Positions 36,246 through 44,293 of a DNA stretch of 64,000 nt are shown here, in pieces; within the stretch, counting starts at the first letter, position 1, and each line of letters begins with the position of its first letter. The notes beneath the pieces are model-generated. The model did no database searches and had not been told where the DNA came from. It saw only the letters and a list, made by a program, of their open reading frames with translations. Where the stretch lies: positions 248,001 through 312,000 of the forward strand of contig CAJIZG010000004.1 of NCBI GenBank assembly GCA_905181865.1, read 5' to 3'. Source of the DNA: Urechidicola croceus (GTDB lineage Bacteria > Bacteroidota > Bacteroidia > Flavobacteriales > Flavobacteriaceae). Made by a program: the position numbers and the translations under genes.

Positions 36246-37253
36246 ATGGATAAAAATCAACTTACATTAGGTGAATTTATTATTGAGAATCAAAAAGATT
36301 TTAAATACTCTTCTGGAGAACTTTCTAAATTAATAAACTCCATTCGTTTAGCGGCTAAAATTGTAAACCATCAGGTTAATAAAGCGGGTTTGGTGGATAT
36401 ATTAGGAGACATCGGTGAGACCAATATTCAAGGAGAAGATCAGCAAAAATTGGATCTGTATGCCAATGACGTTTTTAAATCTGCTCTTATTAACAGAGAA
36501 ATTGTTTGTGGTATTGCAAGTGAAGAAGAGGAAGATTTTATTACAATTGAGGGAAGGCAAAACACCCATGAGAACAAATATGTTGTATTAATAGATCCAT
36601 TAGACGGATCTTCAAATATTGATGTGAATGTATCTGTTGGAACAATTTTTTCTATTTATAGAAGAATTACGCCATCTGGCAAACCTGTTCAAAAAGAAGA
36701 TTTTTTACAACAGGGAAAAGAACAGGTGGCGGCTGGATATATTATTTATGGGACATCAACGATGTTTGTTTATACCACAGGACACGGAGTAAATGGTTTT
36801 ACTTTAAATCCGGCACTTGGAACTTTTTATTTATCGCATCCAGCGATGAGATTTCCCAAAAAAGGAACTATTCTGTCTATTAATGAAGGTAATTACACTC
36901 GTTTTCCACAAGGAGTAAAAGAATATATAAAGTTCTGTCAGGCTGAAGAAGAAGACCGTCCCTACACATTTCGATATATTGGGTCTTTGGTATCTGATTT
37001 TCATAGAAATATGATTAAAGGGGGGATCTACCTATATCCATCGAGTTCTAAAGCGCCTCATGGAAAATTGCGCTTATTGTATGAAAGTAACCCTATGGCA
37101 TTTATAGCAGAACAAGCTGGCGGGAGTGCAACCGATGGATATAACAGAATCATGGAAATTGAACCTAAGAAATTACATGAACGAGTTTCATTTTTTTGTG
37201 GGAATACTGAGATGGTAGAAAAAGCGGAGGAATTTATGAGAGGTTTTCAATAA
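36246..37253 (+). CDS. fbp: Fructose-1,6-bisphosphatase class I
   Basis: A 335-residue class I FBPase, which hydrolyses fructose-1,6-bisphosphate in gluconeogenesis. The metal-binding motif is [20 protein letters not shown], preceded by the Glu pair in [12 protein letters not shown]. The late motif [20 protein letters not shown] is also typical. It is divergent from the rhamnose operon with the shared 296-bp control region between them, and 102 bp upstream of the GntR regulator gene. A plausible reason is that rhamnose cleavage yields DHAP, and growth on it needs gluconeogenic flux. This is the only clear fbp in the window. Confidence 0.92.
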   Translation: MDKNQLTLGEFIIENQKDFKYSSGELSKLINSIRLAAKIVNHQVNKAGLVDILGDIGETNIQGEDQQKLDLYANDVFKSALINREIVCGIASEEEEDFITIEGRQNTHENKYVVLIDPLDGSSNIDVNVSVGTIFSIYRRITPSGKPVQKEDFLQQGKEQVAAGYIIYGTSTMFVYTTGHGVNGFTLNPALGTFYLSHPAMRFPKKGTILSINEGNYTRFPQGVKEYIKFCQAEEEDRPYTFRYIGSLVSDFHRNMIKGGIYLYPSSSKAPHGKLRLLYESNPMAFIAEQAGGSATDGYNRIMEIEPKKLHERVSFFCGNTEMVEKAEEFMRGFQ

Positions 37254-37355
37254 GATTAAGAGGTATTTAAAATAATTATATACTGTAGTATGTGTATTTT
37301 TACAGGGTTAGTTTTTTAGATTTACGAGTACACTTAAAATTAAAAGAAGATCAGC

Positions 37356-38402
37356 ATGGACATTTTTAAATACATAGATATTGATGAAAACTCAAGAAAG
37401 CCAAAATATATTCAAATCGTAGATTCCGTTACGCATAATATATCTCAAGGGAATTTTTCGATAGATGATAAAATGCCATCTATCAATATGTTAAGTGAGG
37501 AGTTTTATTTATCGAGAGATACGGTTGAAAAAGCGTATAAGATATTAAAAGAACGAAAAATCATCAATGCTGTAAGAGGGAAAGGATTTTATATTGCTCG
37601 GACCAATTTAAATTCAAAAATCAATATTTTATTTCTCATCAATAAATTGAGTTCGTACAAATTGCAAATATACAATGCATTTAACCGTAGTATTGGAGCT
37701 AATTCACATACCGATCTTCAAGTTTATCATTGTGATGAGACTTTATTTTTGAATTTATTAGAAAAAAATAAAGGAGCATATGATTATTATATTGTCATGT
37801 CGCATTTTAAAAGTGACGCTTTTAAACATATTAGCGCTCCGGATAAAGTTGTTGCAGCCATCAATAAAATTCCAAAGGAAAAATTGGTCATGTTAGACAA
37901 TCTTAATGATAAAATCGGTGGAAAAATAGTTAAGATCTATCAAGATTATGAAAATGACATTTATGAATCTTTAATTGAAGGTCATAAAAAAATAGTTAAA
38001 TACGAGAAATTGGTATTAGTGTATCCCGATAAATCTGTGTACCCTTATCCCAAAAGAATTGTGCATGGTTTTCGTAAATTTTGTATTGAAAAGTCCTTAG
38101 ATTTTGAAATTATTGATGAAATTTATGAAGATATGATTCTTAGAAAGGGAGATTTATTTATTACGATCGTTGAGGATGACTTAGTGAATTTAATCAACCA
38201 AATACGAGACAATGAATTTGAAGTAGGAAATGATATTGGAGTTCTTTCGTATAATGACACACGGTTAAAAGATCTTTTGGGGATATCTGTGATTTCTACC
38301 GATTTTAATATTATGGGAGCAACTGCGGCTCATATGATTTTAAATAAGGAAAAGGGGAGCGTAAAGAATCCATTTAATTTTATTGATCGGGCGTCTATGT
38401 AA
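37356..38402 (+). CDS. GntR-family transcriptional regulator with LacI-like effector domain, probable regulator of the rhamnose/sulfatase locus
   Basis: A 348-residue regulator. Residues 1-~75 are a GntR winged helix (PKYIQIVDSVTHNISQGNF, MPSINMLSEEFYLSRDTVEKAY, then GKGFYIA). Residues ~85-348 resemble a periplasmic-binding-protein-like sugar-sensing domain (INILFLINKLSSYKLQIYNAF, DIGVLSYNDTRLKDLLGISVISTDF). This GntR-LacI hybrid is common for sugar loci in Bacteroidota. It lies behind fbp, whose promoter carries the 13-bp element, so autoregulation is likely. The effector is probably L-rhamnose or a pathway intermediate, by context only. Confidence 0.83.
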   Translation: MDIFKYIDIDENSRKPKYIQIVDSVTHNISQGNFSIDDKMPSINMLSEEFYLSRDTVEKAYKILKERKIINAVRGKGFYIARTNLNSKINILFLINKLSSYKLQIYNAFNRSIGANSHTDLQVYHCDETLFLNLLEKNKGAYDYYIVMSHFKSDAFKHISAPDKVVAAINKIPKEKLVMLDNLNDKIGGKIVKIYQDYENDIYESLIEGHKKIVKYEKLVLVYPDKSVYPYPKRIVHGFRKFCIEKSLDFEIIDEIYEDMILRKGDLFITIVEDDLVNLINQIRDNEFEVGNDIGVLSYNDTRLKDLLGISVISTDFNIMGATAAHMILNKEKGSVKNPFNFIDRASM

Positions 38403-38424
38403 TCCTACCCCCTTTTTCTTGTAT

Positions 38425-39211
38425 CTATATATCCAGTTTTTCCATTCGAGTGGTCAAACTCCCAACCTTATCAATTTCGATTTTTAATGTTGTATCCCGA
38501 TCGATGTTCACCAATTCAACTGGGGATCCCGGAATGACCAAACTGTCTTTTTTTAGAGTTTTCTCCTTGTTTTGTGAGAAATGTCACCAACCATCGCAAA
38601 GAGTGAATAGGGCCACCCATGATCTCTGAACTTGGGGCAGATGTGACCAGATTTCCATCTTTGTACACTGAAAACACTTCATCTTTAAAAAGCAGTTTTC
38701 TGGGGTCAACTTTTTGCTCCCCTACAATGAGCCCAGCGTGAATCCCACCAGAACAAATTAATTCTTGTATTGTTGGTGGTTCAACCCAAAATTTGAAATT
38801 ATGAAGCTCAATACCAGGGCTAACATATGCTATTGAATTGATGAGTTCTTCATCGGATAGCTCTATTCCTTTCAAGTCCTTTCCAATTTTGAAGACCATT
38901 TCTGGTTCTATGGCGCAATTAACATACTTGCTATAGTCAATAATAGTCTTGCTATCTAGTATATGTGGTTGAAAAAGTCTCCCGTTTATGGGTTCATTGA
39001 TACCGAATTGTTCTCTTATAGCAGTACTCGTGCAACCGACTTTGTAACCCACCACACGTTCTCCTTTTTCTATTCTTTTCTTTGTTACCTCATCTTGAAC
39101 CTCATAAGCTTCAGCAACCCTAAGTCTACGTATGGCAGCATTGTTTCCAATCCATTCCTTTTTGTAAAAAGAATGACAGAAAGCAGCAGCTATTGAATCG
39201 AGTGATTTCAT
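38425..39211 (-). pseudogene. 2-keto-4-pentenoate hydratase/MhpD-like gene with a C-terminal frameshift
   Basis: The intact frame (39211 to 38516, 231 residues) has the MhpD/FAH-like landmarks VVGYKVGCTSTAIREQFG, NCAIEPEMVFKIG and VSPGIELHNFKF. It then runs out of register after FLTKQGEN and stops at 38516. One base shifted, the next frame continues with LKKDSLVIPGSPVELVNI and ends at 38425, matching the usual C-terminus of the family (x-G-D-LV-x-x-G). The break is at the AAAA run (plus-strand TTTT at 38559-38562): deletion of one A restores the reading frame. It is the last gene behind two sulfatase genes. The product would act on 2-keto acids or FAH-like substrates. A sequencing error is possible. 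Confidence 0.75.
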
Positions 39212-39214
39212 ATC

Positions 39215-40669
39215 TTACTTCCTGTCAGGATGCTTTCCCCATTCGTATCTTTTTGTTGCGTCAAATGCTGGATTGGGTACAGGTCGTTTAGCGTTGGTGT
39301 CTACTTGCCATTTTTTTAAAGCCGATTTCATTTCCGCTAACTTTTCTGAATAGCTATACTTAAGATCAGTCATTTCATTCACATCATATTTTAGATTGTA
39401 TAAGTCAAATTCACCTGACACCAAATTTTCAATGATTTTCCAGTCTCCTTTTCGAAGGGATGACATGGGTTGTTCATGATGATACACAGGATAATGCGTA
39501 AATACTTCGCGTTCCAGATCAAACTTATTTCCGGTCAATGCAGGAAGCATGGAATATCCATCAAAAACCTGATTCTTGGGGTGCTTCCCTTCTGCTAATT
39601 CTACTAATGTCGGATAAAAATCGACACTAGAAACTAGGGCTTTCGAACTCGCGTTTTCTTTGACCTTATTCGTCCACTTCACAATCAACGGTACACGAAC
39701 ACCTCCCTCATATAAAGTTCCTTTTCCTGCTCTTAATGGCGCATTAGAAGTGGCAATATATTGTAATGGGTGTCCGTCGGGGTACACGTTTTTACTGCGA
39801 CCTCCTAACAATGGAATATTGTCAAAACGATTGTCCACCCCACCATTGTCTGAATAAAAAATAACAATCGTGTTTTCTGTTAACCCTTCATCTTCTAAAG
39901 TTTGCATAATAGTACCAACACTTCTATCAATATGTTCTATCATGGCAGCGTACACTGCATTACCAGGATAATCAGGGTCTTTTTCTTTGTTTTTGTATTT
40001 GTCAATCAAATCCCTATCGGCATCTAATTGTACATGGACATCGTAATGAGAAACAAATAAAAAGAACGGCTGTTCTTTATTCTCTTTTATAAAGTCAACG
40101 CCCATATCGGTAAGTACTTCACTCAATCGTTTGTTTTCTGGCGCTTTAAATTCGGGTAAAAATTTTGGATTGTAAAAACCTCCACCGGCATACATATGTG
40201 CGGTATCATAGCCACGAGCATTGGGTAAAAGATTCGATTCATTACCTAAGTGCCACTTGCCAAAATATCCTGTTTTATATCCAACAGATTGCATAGCATC
40301 ACCAATAGTAGTAATATCTTCTGGTAAGTGTTGAACTTGATGAACTGGTACAGTTACTTCCTCAAAGGGACGCCAATGTCCAGGAATAAAATCGAATATT
40401 CCAACGCGTGCCGGATATTGCCCAGACTGAATACTGGCTCTTGTAGCTGAGCATACGGGTGCTGCGTAGGCGTTGCTAAATAGCATACCCTCACTTGCCA
40501 ATTTATCTATATTTGGGGACTCATTAAACTTGTTTCCATAAACGGCCAAGTCTCTTCCTCCCAAATCATCGGCCATTATCATGATGATGTTTGGACGGTC
40601 TTGTGCGGCACTTGAAAGTGACATGAGCACTGTAAATATTGCAACTGTTAAACGTTTAATTTGTCTCAT
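39215..40669 (-). CDS. Sulfatase (FGly type), exported
   Basis: A 484-residue arylsulfatase-superfamily enzyme with a signal peptide (residues 1-~22, ending SSAAQ). Metal and active-site motifs are present: IIMIMADDLGG, then the formylglycine site C73-S-A-T-R in APVCSATRASIQSGQ. GKWHLG, VIFYSDNGG and LRAGKGTLYEGGVRVPLIVKW also fit. The site follows the C-x-(P/A)-x-R rule, so maturation to formylglycine by an anaerobic-type or FGE-type enzyme encoded elsewhere is expected. It starts 52 bp behind the sulfatase gene at 40722 and ends 3 bp before the hydratase gene, one operon. The likely substrate is sulfated rhamnose or its oligomers. Confidence 0.88.
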   Translation of the reverse strand: MRQIKRLTVAIFTVLMSLSSAAQDRPNIIMIMADDLGGRDLAVYGNKFNESPNIDKLASEGMLFSNAYAAPVCSATRASIQSGQYPARVGIFDFIPGHWRPFEEVTVPVHQVQHLPEDITTIGDAMQSVGYKTGYFGKWHLGNESNLLPNARGYDTAHMYAGGGFYNPKFLPEFKAPENKRLSEVLTDMGVDFIKENKEQPFFLFVSHYDVHVQLDADRDLIDKYKNKEKDPDYPGNAVYAAMIEHIDRSVGTIMQTLEDEGLTENTIVIFYSDNGGVDNRFDNIPLLGGRSKNVYPDGHPLQYIATSNAPLRAGKGTLYEGGVRVPLIVKWTNKVKENASSKALVSSVDFYPTLVELAEGKHPKNQVFDGYSMLPALTGNKFDLEREVFTHYPVYHHEQPMSSLRKGDWKIIENLVSGEFDLYNLKYDVNEMTDLKYSYSEKLAEMKSALKKWQVDTNAKRPVPNPAFDATKRYEWGKHPDRK

Positions 40670-40721
40670 TTTATTTTTTTTTATTCGTTATTGTATCTTA
40701 GATTAGGTTTTTGTATTAATC

Positions 40722-42320
40722 CTATTTTCCCCTTCTTTTGGCATTTACGTTTAATAATTGATTTTGTGTCGAAATTCCGATTAATTCAGGTTGATACTTA
40801 GCAGGGTTAAAGTTAGGGTTCAGTAAAGGAACAATTGAATTTGTTTCCTCAATATGTATTTCAATCAATGCATCCATTTCTTTTACTCTTTTCGGATGTT
40901 TGGACGCAAGGTTATTGGTTTCTCCAATATCCTTGACTAGGTTATACAAGAGGTAATCGTGCTCTTGATTTTCTCCTTGATGAAATAACCTGATAAGTTT
41001 CCAATCCCCATCATGTACAGACATGGCTGGTGGTAACCAATCTGGCACTCCCCTTGGAGGAGCAGGAAAATAACTAAACATCGGCTGATTTCTTTGCCAA
41101 TTGCTATCGTGAAACACTGGAGAAAAATCTACACCATCTACAAGGTGATCTTTCGGAATGGACGCGCCTAATAAATTGAGTAATGTAGGATAAAAATCGG
41201 TAGATTGTATTCTGGCATCTGTTCGAGAACCCGGACTGGTAAGCCCCGGCCAAACGATAACACAAGGCACTCGAATTCCTCCTTCAAACATGGTTGCTTT
41301 TCCTCCTTTCAGCGGTGTATTGTGAGTAACCCTAGCATGAAATTCTTCTCCTGAAGTCGTGTGTTCACGAAGCCTGATATGTTTGGTGCCTCCATTATCT
41401 GAAAAGAATATAATAACAGTATTATCAGTTATTCCCAACCTGTCGACCTCATCGAGTAAGGTGCCAACAGCATCATCTAATGAGTGTACCATTGCTGCAT
41501 AAGATGGAGAGCGTTGCAACTGTGTGGTGTCTATTTTTCGCCTATACTTGTCTATAAGATCCTCTTTTGCGCCCCAAGGTCCATGAACAGAAAACATCCA
41601 ATAATTCATATAAAAGGGCTGGTCGCCATTCATGGCGTTCATCCATGCAACAGCCTCTTTGCTCATGCGATCTTCAATATGTTCATCGGCCGAATTGGGT
41701 TTAAAATTTTTATATGACCATGGTGCTAGATATCCACCGCCTGGCCCAGGTCCGTTGGTATGTGGAATATCTACATCAAAACCATGTTCCAATGGAGAGT
41801 AGGGTTCAGTACCCAAATGCCATTTACCAAAATGACCAGTGGCATAGCCCTTGTTTTTTAATAATTTTCCAAGAGTGGGAAGATCCGTATTCAAGCGTGT
41901 TGCAGACGCAACTTCTGAGGCCTTATCACCTCCAGTAGTTTTTTGAAAGGATACCTTAGGTTTCAAATGCACTGTAGGTAAATGACCAACCGCACTCAGT
42001 ACACCATTTCTTGCAGAGGATTGTCCGGATAATATGGTGGCTCTGGTTGGAGAGCATAAGGGACTTGCGGCATAGGCATTGGTAAAAGTTAATCCACGTT
42101 CAGCCAATCGTTCTATGTTTTTAGTTTTATAAAGACTCGTAGTACCATATAATTCCGTATCACTCCACCCTAAATCATCAGCCATAATAAAAATGACATT
42201 CATTCCTTTTGTGGAAGGAGACTTTTGAGCATTCGATATTCCGTATGAAAAAAGGATGAAAGAAATTCCTAAAATGTAGTTTGCTATTATTCTTAATTTT
42301 TTATTTTCATTTTTCTTCAT
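40722..42320 (-). CDS. Sulfatase (FGly type), exported
   Basis: A 532-residue sulfatase. The N-terminal hydrophobic segment (IIANYILGISFILFSYGIS) is a signal peptide. Motifs: VIFIMADDLGWSD, FGly site C89-S-P-T-R in SPLCSPTRATILSGQ, GKWHLGTEPYSP, IIFFSDNGG and KGGKATMFEGGIRVP. It is distinct in sequence from the other three sulfatases of the locus, so different sulfate positions or substrates are likely. It is probably the first gene of the sulfatase-sulfatase-hydratase unit. No full copy of the 13-bp operator precedes it, only GTACTGTACT at 42471, behind the Fic gene. Confidence 0.88.
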   Translation of the reverse strand: MKKNENKKLRIIANYILGISFILFSYGISNAQKSPSTKGMNVIFIMADDLGWSDTELYGTTSLYKTKNIERLAERGLTFTNAYAASPLCSPTRATILSGQSSARNGVLSAVGHLPTVHLKPKVSFQKTTGGDKASEVASATRLNTDLPTLGKLLKNKGYATGHFGKWHLGTEPYSPLEHGFDVDIPHTNGPGPGGGYLAPWSYKNFKPNSADEHIEDRMSKEAVAWMNAMNGDQPFYMNYWMFSVHGPWGAKEDLIDKYRRKIDTTQLQRSPSYAAMVHSLDDAVGTLLDEVDRLGITDNTVIIFFSDNGGTKHIRLREHTTSGEEFHARVTHNTPLKGGKATMFEGGIRVPCVIVWPGLTSPGSRTDARIQSTDFYPTLLNLLGASIPKDHLVDGVDFSPVFHDSNWQRNQPMFSYFPAPPRGVPDWLPPAMSVHDGDWKLIRLFHQGENQEHDYLLYNLVKDIGETNNLASKHPKRVKEMDALIEIHIEETNSIVPLLNPNFNPAKYQPELIGISTQNQLLNVNAKRRGK

Positions 42321-42361
42321 GATTGTTTTCTCTTTTTTATGTTAAAATTCTTATTTATCTT

Positions 42362-42460
42362 TCAATTTGCTATTTCTGCAATATCTGCCCCATTTTTGTA
42401 CGCTTCTATCAAATTCACAAAAGGAACATCACGTGCTTCTTGTGAAATAGCAATACTCAT
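42362..42460 (-). pseudogene. Short gene remnant of unknown family
   Basis: An intact 32-codon frame ending VPFVNLIEAYKNGADIAEIAN reads like the C-terminus of an enzyme, but I do not recognise the family. It lies between a Fic gene and a sulfatase gene. The partial operator-like GTACTGTACT (42471-42480) lies just ahead of it. It is probably left over from a larger gene lost when the Fic module was inserted. Confidence 0.3.
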
Positions 42461-42481
42461 GAAATTAAAAGTACTGTACTA

Positions 42482-43957
42482 TTATTTAATTCTAAGAACT
42501 CCCTGATTACTTTCCGCAAAGGCATTACTCTGCTGTAAAACAGATTCCATGGCACTCATGTCGTTACCTAAAAGAGTATGACTAAAAGTCTGTGCTCTAC
42601 TGAGCATGCGTATATAAACATCTGCGTCTTGATGTCGGCTTAGTCTTCTTAAACCACCTAAATAATCCTCTCGATAAACTGTAGGGATTATTATTTTTGA
42701 TTGTGCAGCGCTGCTCAATTCGGCATTCATCATCACTCGAGCCAGTCTACCGTTGCCATCTAAAAATGGATGTACTTCACTGATGACAAACATCATATAC
42801 ACTGCTTTCGCAAAAGGATGTGTTAGCGCCTGATAATAATCAAAACTTTTATGAAGTGTACCAATAACCAATTCCATGTCAACAAATGATGTATTCCCAG
42901 CACGATTGTTTTTGTCTTTGAATTTCCCTGGTTTCTTATCTTCTCGAGCACTTAATAAAATCTGATGTCTGTATTTTAATATGTTAATAAACGCTTCTTT
43001 TGAACTTGGAACAATTTTCATTTCTCTAGGGTTAGATACTAATTGATAGGTTCCCAAAACGTCATGCGAATCTTCATTTCTAGCTATTAATGGTTGTTGC
43101 GTTGCAATGACCTGTTTTGCTTCTTCAATTTCAAAGACAGTACCCTCAATATAATTTGAGAAATAACTTTCATAAAAAGCAAAATTACGATAGGCTCCAG
43201 TAGTGCTATTTTGCTCCTCTAAATTCTTGAATTCTTGTTGTTGTAATTCTCTAAACAAGTATTCAAATAACGCTATTCGCACAGAGTCATAAGGAGCGCC
43301 ATAGGCTCTTGCAGTTGCAATAGGAGACTTTAATATGTCAGATGGTTTGGTAGTTAGCAATGCACTAATTATTTTGTTGAGTTTTTTAAATTCTTTTTGC
43401 ATTCCAATTTCTTCTGAAATGACCCTTGCTCTATCTCTTACTTTATTCAATTCGTCTTCTCCATTAACACGTATAATCTGTTCTAATTTTTCTTCTAGTT
43501 GAGGAAATGGAAGTGCTTTAGAATCTGGACCAGGTCTTTTTGAGATTTGTAAATTTTCGAGCAATGCACGCTCTCTTTGAGAAACCATCAAATCTCCTGA
43601 AAACGAGTTATCCCCTTCAATAGGAGACCAACCTTCTATAAAACGAATCGTTACGCCGGGAAGCTTTACTTTTTTTGTGTATTTGTAGGTTACAAATAAT
43701 TGCCCTGTAGCAGTAGGTTTAAACTCAAATGCCGAGCGATGACTTAGGATAGCTCCTTGATATTTATTTCCGAGAATGGAAAAAATATTTCGCTGAATAA
43801 TATCTTCAGGAGTATCTTCAAAATTAGAGGTGTAAATTTTCGATGCAATTTTCCGAATGGTACCCTCTTTTTCTAACTTAGATATCTGCCTAGAACTAGT
43901 TGGATCACTAGATCCGTAAATGATTTCTTGGAGATGTATTTGACTATTTTTTTCCAT
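42482..43957 (-). CDS. Fic-domain protein with N-terminal AbiEi-like winged helix
   Basis: A 491-residue protein. Residues 1-~150 resemble the AbiEi-type antitoxin/regulator wHTH (SRQISKLEKEGTIRKIASKIYT, then YQGAILSHRSAFEF). The C-terminal ~300 residues hold a Fic core with HPFLDGNGRLARVMMN, the complete HPFx(D/E)GNGR AMP-transfer motif. An upstream FYESYFSNYIEGTVFEIEEAK segment includes a (S/T)xxxE(G/N)-like stretch that may be the built-in inhibitory helix. Fic enzymes transfer AMP or related groups to target proteins. The fusion suggests a self-regulating toxin-like or stress module. The start codon itself lies within the first of several repeats (43950-44134) that may be its operator. 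Confidence 0.82.
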   Translation of the reverse strand: MEKNSQIHLQEIIYGSSDPTSSRQISKLEKEGTIRKIASKIYTSNFEDTPEDIIQRNIFSILGNKYQGAILSHRSAFEFKPTATGQLFVTYKYTKKVKLPGVTIRFIEGWSPIEGDNSFSGDLMVSQRERALLENLQISKRPGPDSKALPFPQLEEKLEQIIRVNGEDELNKVRDRARVISEEIGMQKEFKKLNKIISALLTTKPSDILKSPIATARAYGAPYDSVRIALFEYLFRELQQQEFKNLEEQNSTTGAYRNFAFYESYFSNYIEGTVFEIEEAKQVIATQQPLIARNEDSHDVLGTYQLVSNPREMKIVPSSKEAFINILKYRHQILLSAREDKKPGKFKDKNNRAGNTSFVDMELVIGTLHKSFDYYQALTHPFAKAVYMMFVISEVHPFLDGNGRLARVMMNAELSSAAQSKIIIPTVYREDYLGGLRRLSRHQDADVYIRMLSRAQTFSHTLLGNDMSAMESVLQQSNAFAESNQGVLRIK

Positions 43958-44134
43958 TATAACTTCCTAATACAACAAATTTGATGAATATTTTCCAATA
44001 TAGGACTTTTTACAACAAATATTTTCCATTATAAGGCGATTTAATTTTTGCCAATCTGAAAGTTTACAGGTACTTAGTTTACAAATTTTTTCTAATATAC
44101 CTTCGTTTTTGATAAATTTCTTCCAGTATAAATT
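43950..44134. repeat. Array of five degenerate repeats upstream of the first Fic gene
   Basis: This is most of a 336-bp gene-free interval. The core TTTTCCAnTATA recurs, with its first C at 43954 (TTCCATTATA), 43995 (TTCCAATATA), 44026 (TTCCATTATA), 44092 (TTCTAATATA) and 44123 (TTCCAGTATA). The spacings are 41, 31, 66 and 31 bp, mostly close to whole helical turns. Two copies are also preceded by TACAACAAAT (43971 and 44011). The first copy covers the Fic start codon. I infer an operator array for autoregulation, perhaps by the AbiEi-like domain. The rest of the interval to 44293 shows nothing I recognise. Confidence 0.6.
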
Positions 44135-44293
44135 ATGTTTATCACATTTCCTTGTATTTCATGAAAAGGTATATTTCATGAAAAGGGTTTTATTAAAAAT
44201 AGTTTATTTCAATAAGATTCCAACCACCTTTAAAAGTATCTATGATACTTGATTTCTGTATAATGTACTGAATTATTGCTGGTTGAAATGCCA

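Noticed and set aside
37280-37300. Possible extra operator (ATATACTGTAGTATG) before the GntR gene
   Set aside because: Only the ACTGTA part resembles the element and the CCTGTAC core is missing, so it was not counted as a site.
43950-44134. Possible CRISPR or origin iterons
   Set aside because: Units are short and degenerate with uneven gaps, and no replication or cas genes are adjacent. The position in front of a Fic gene fits an operator array better.
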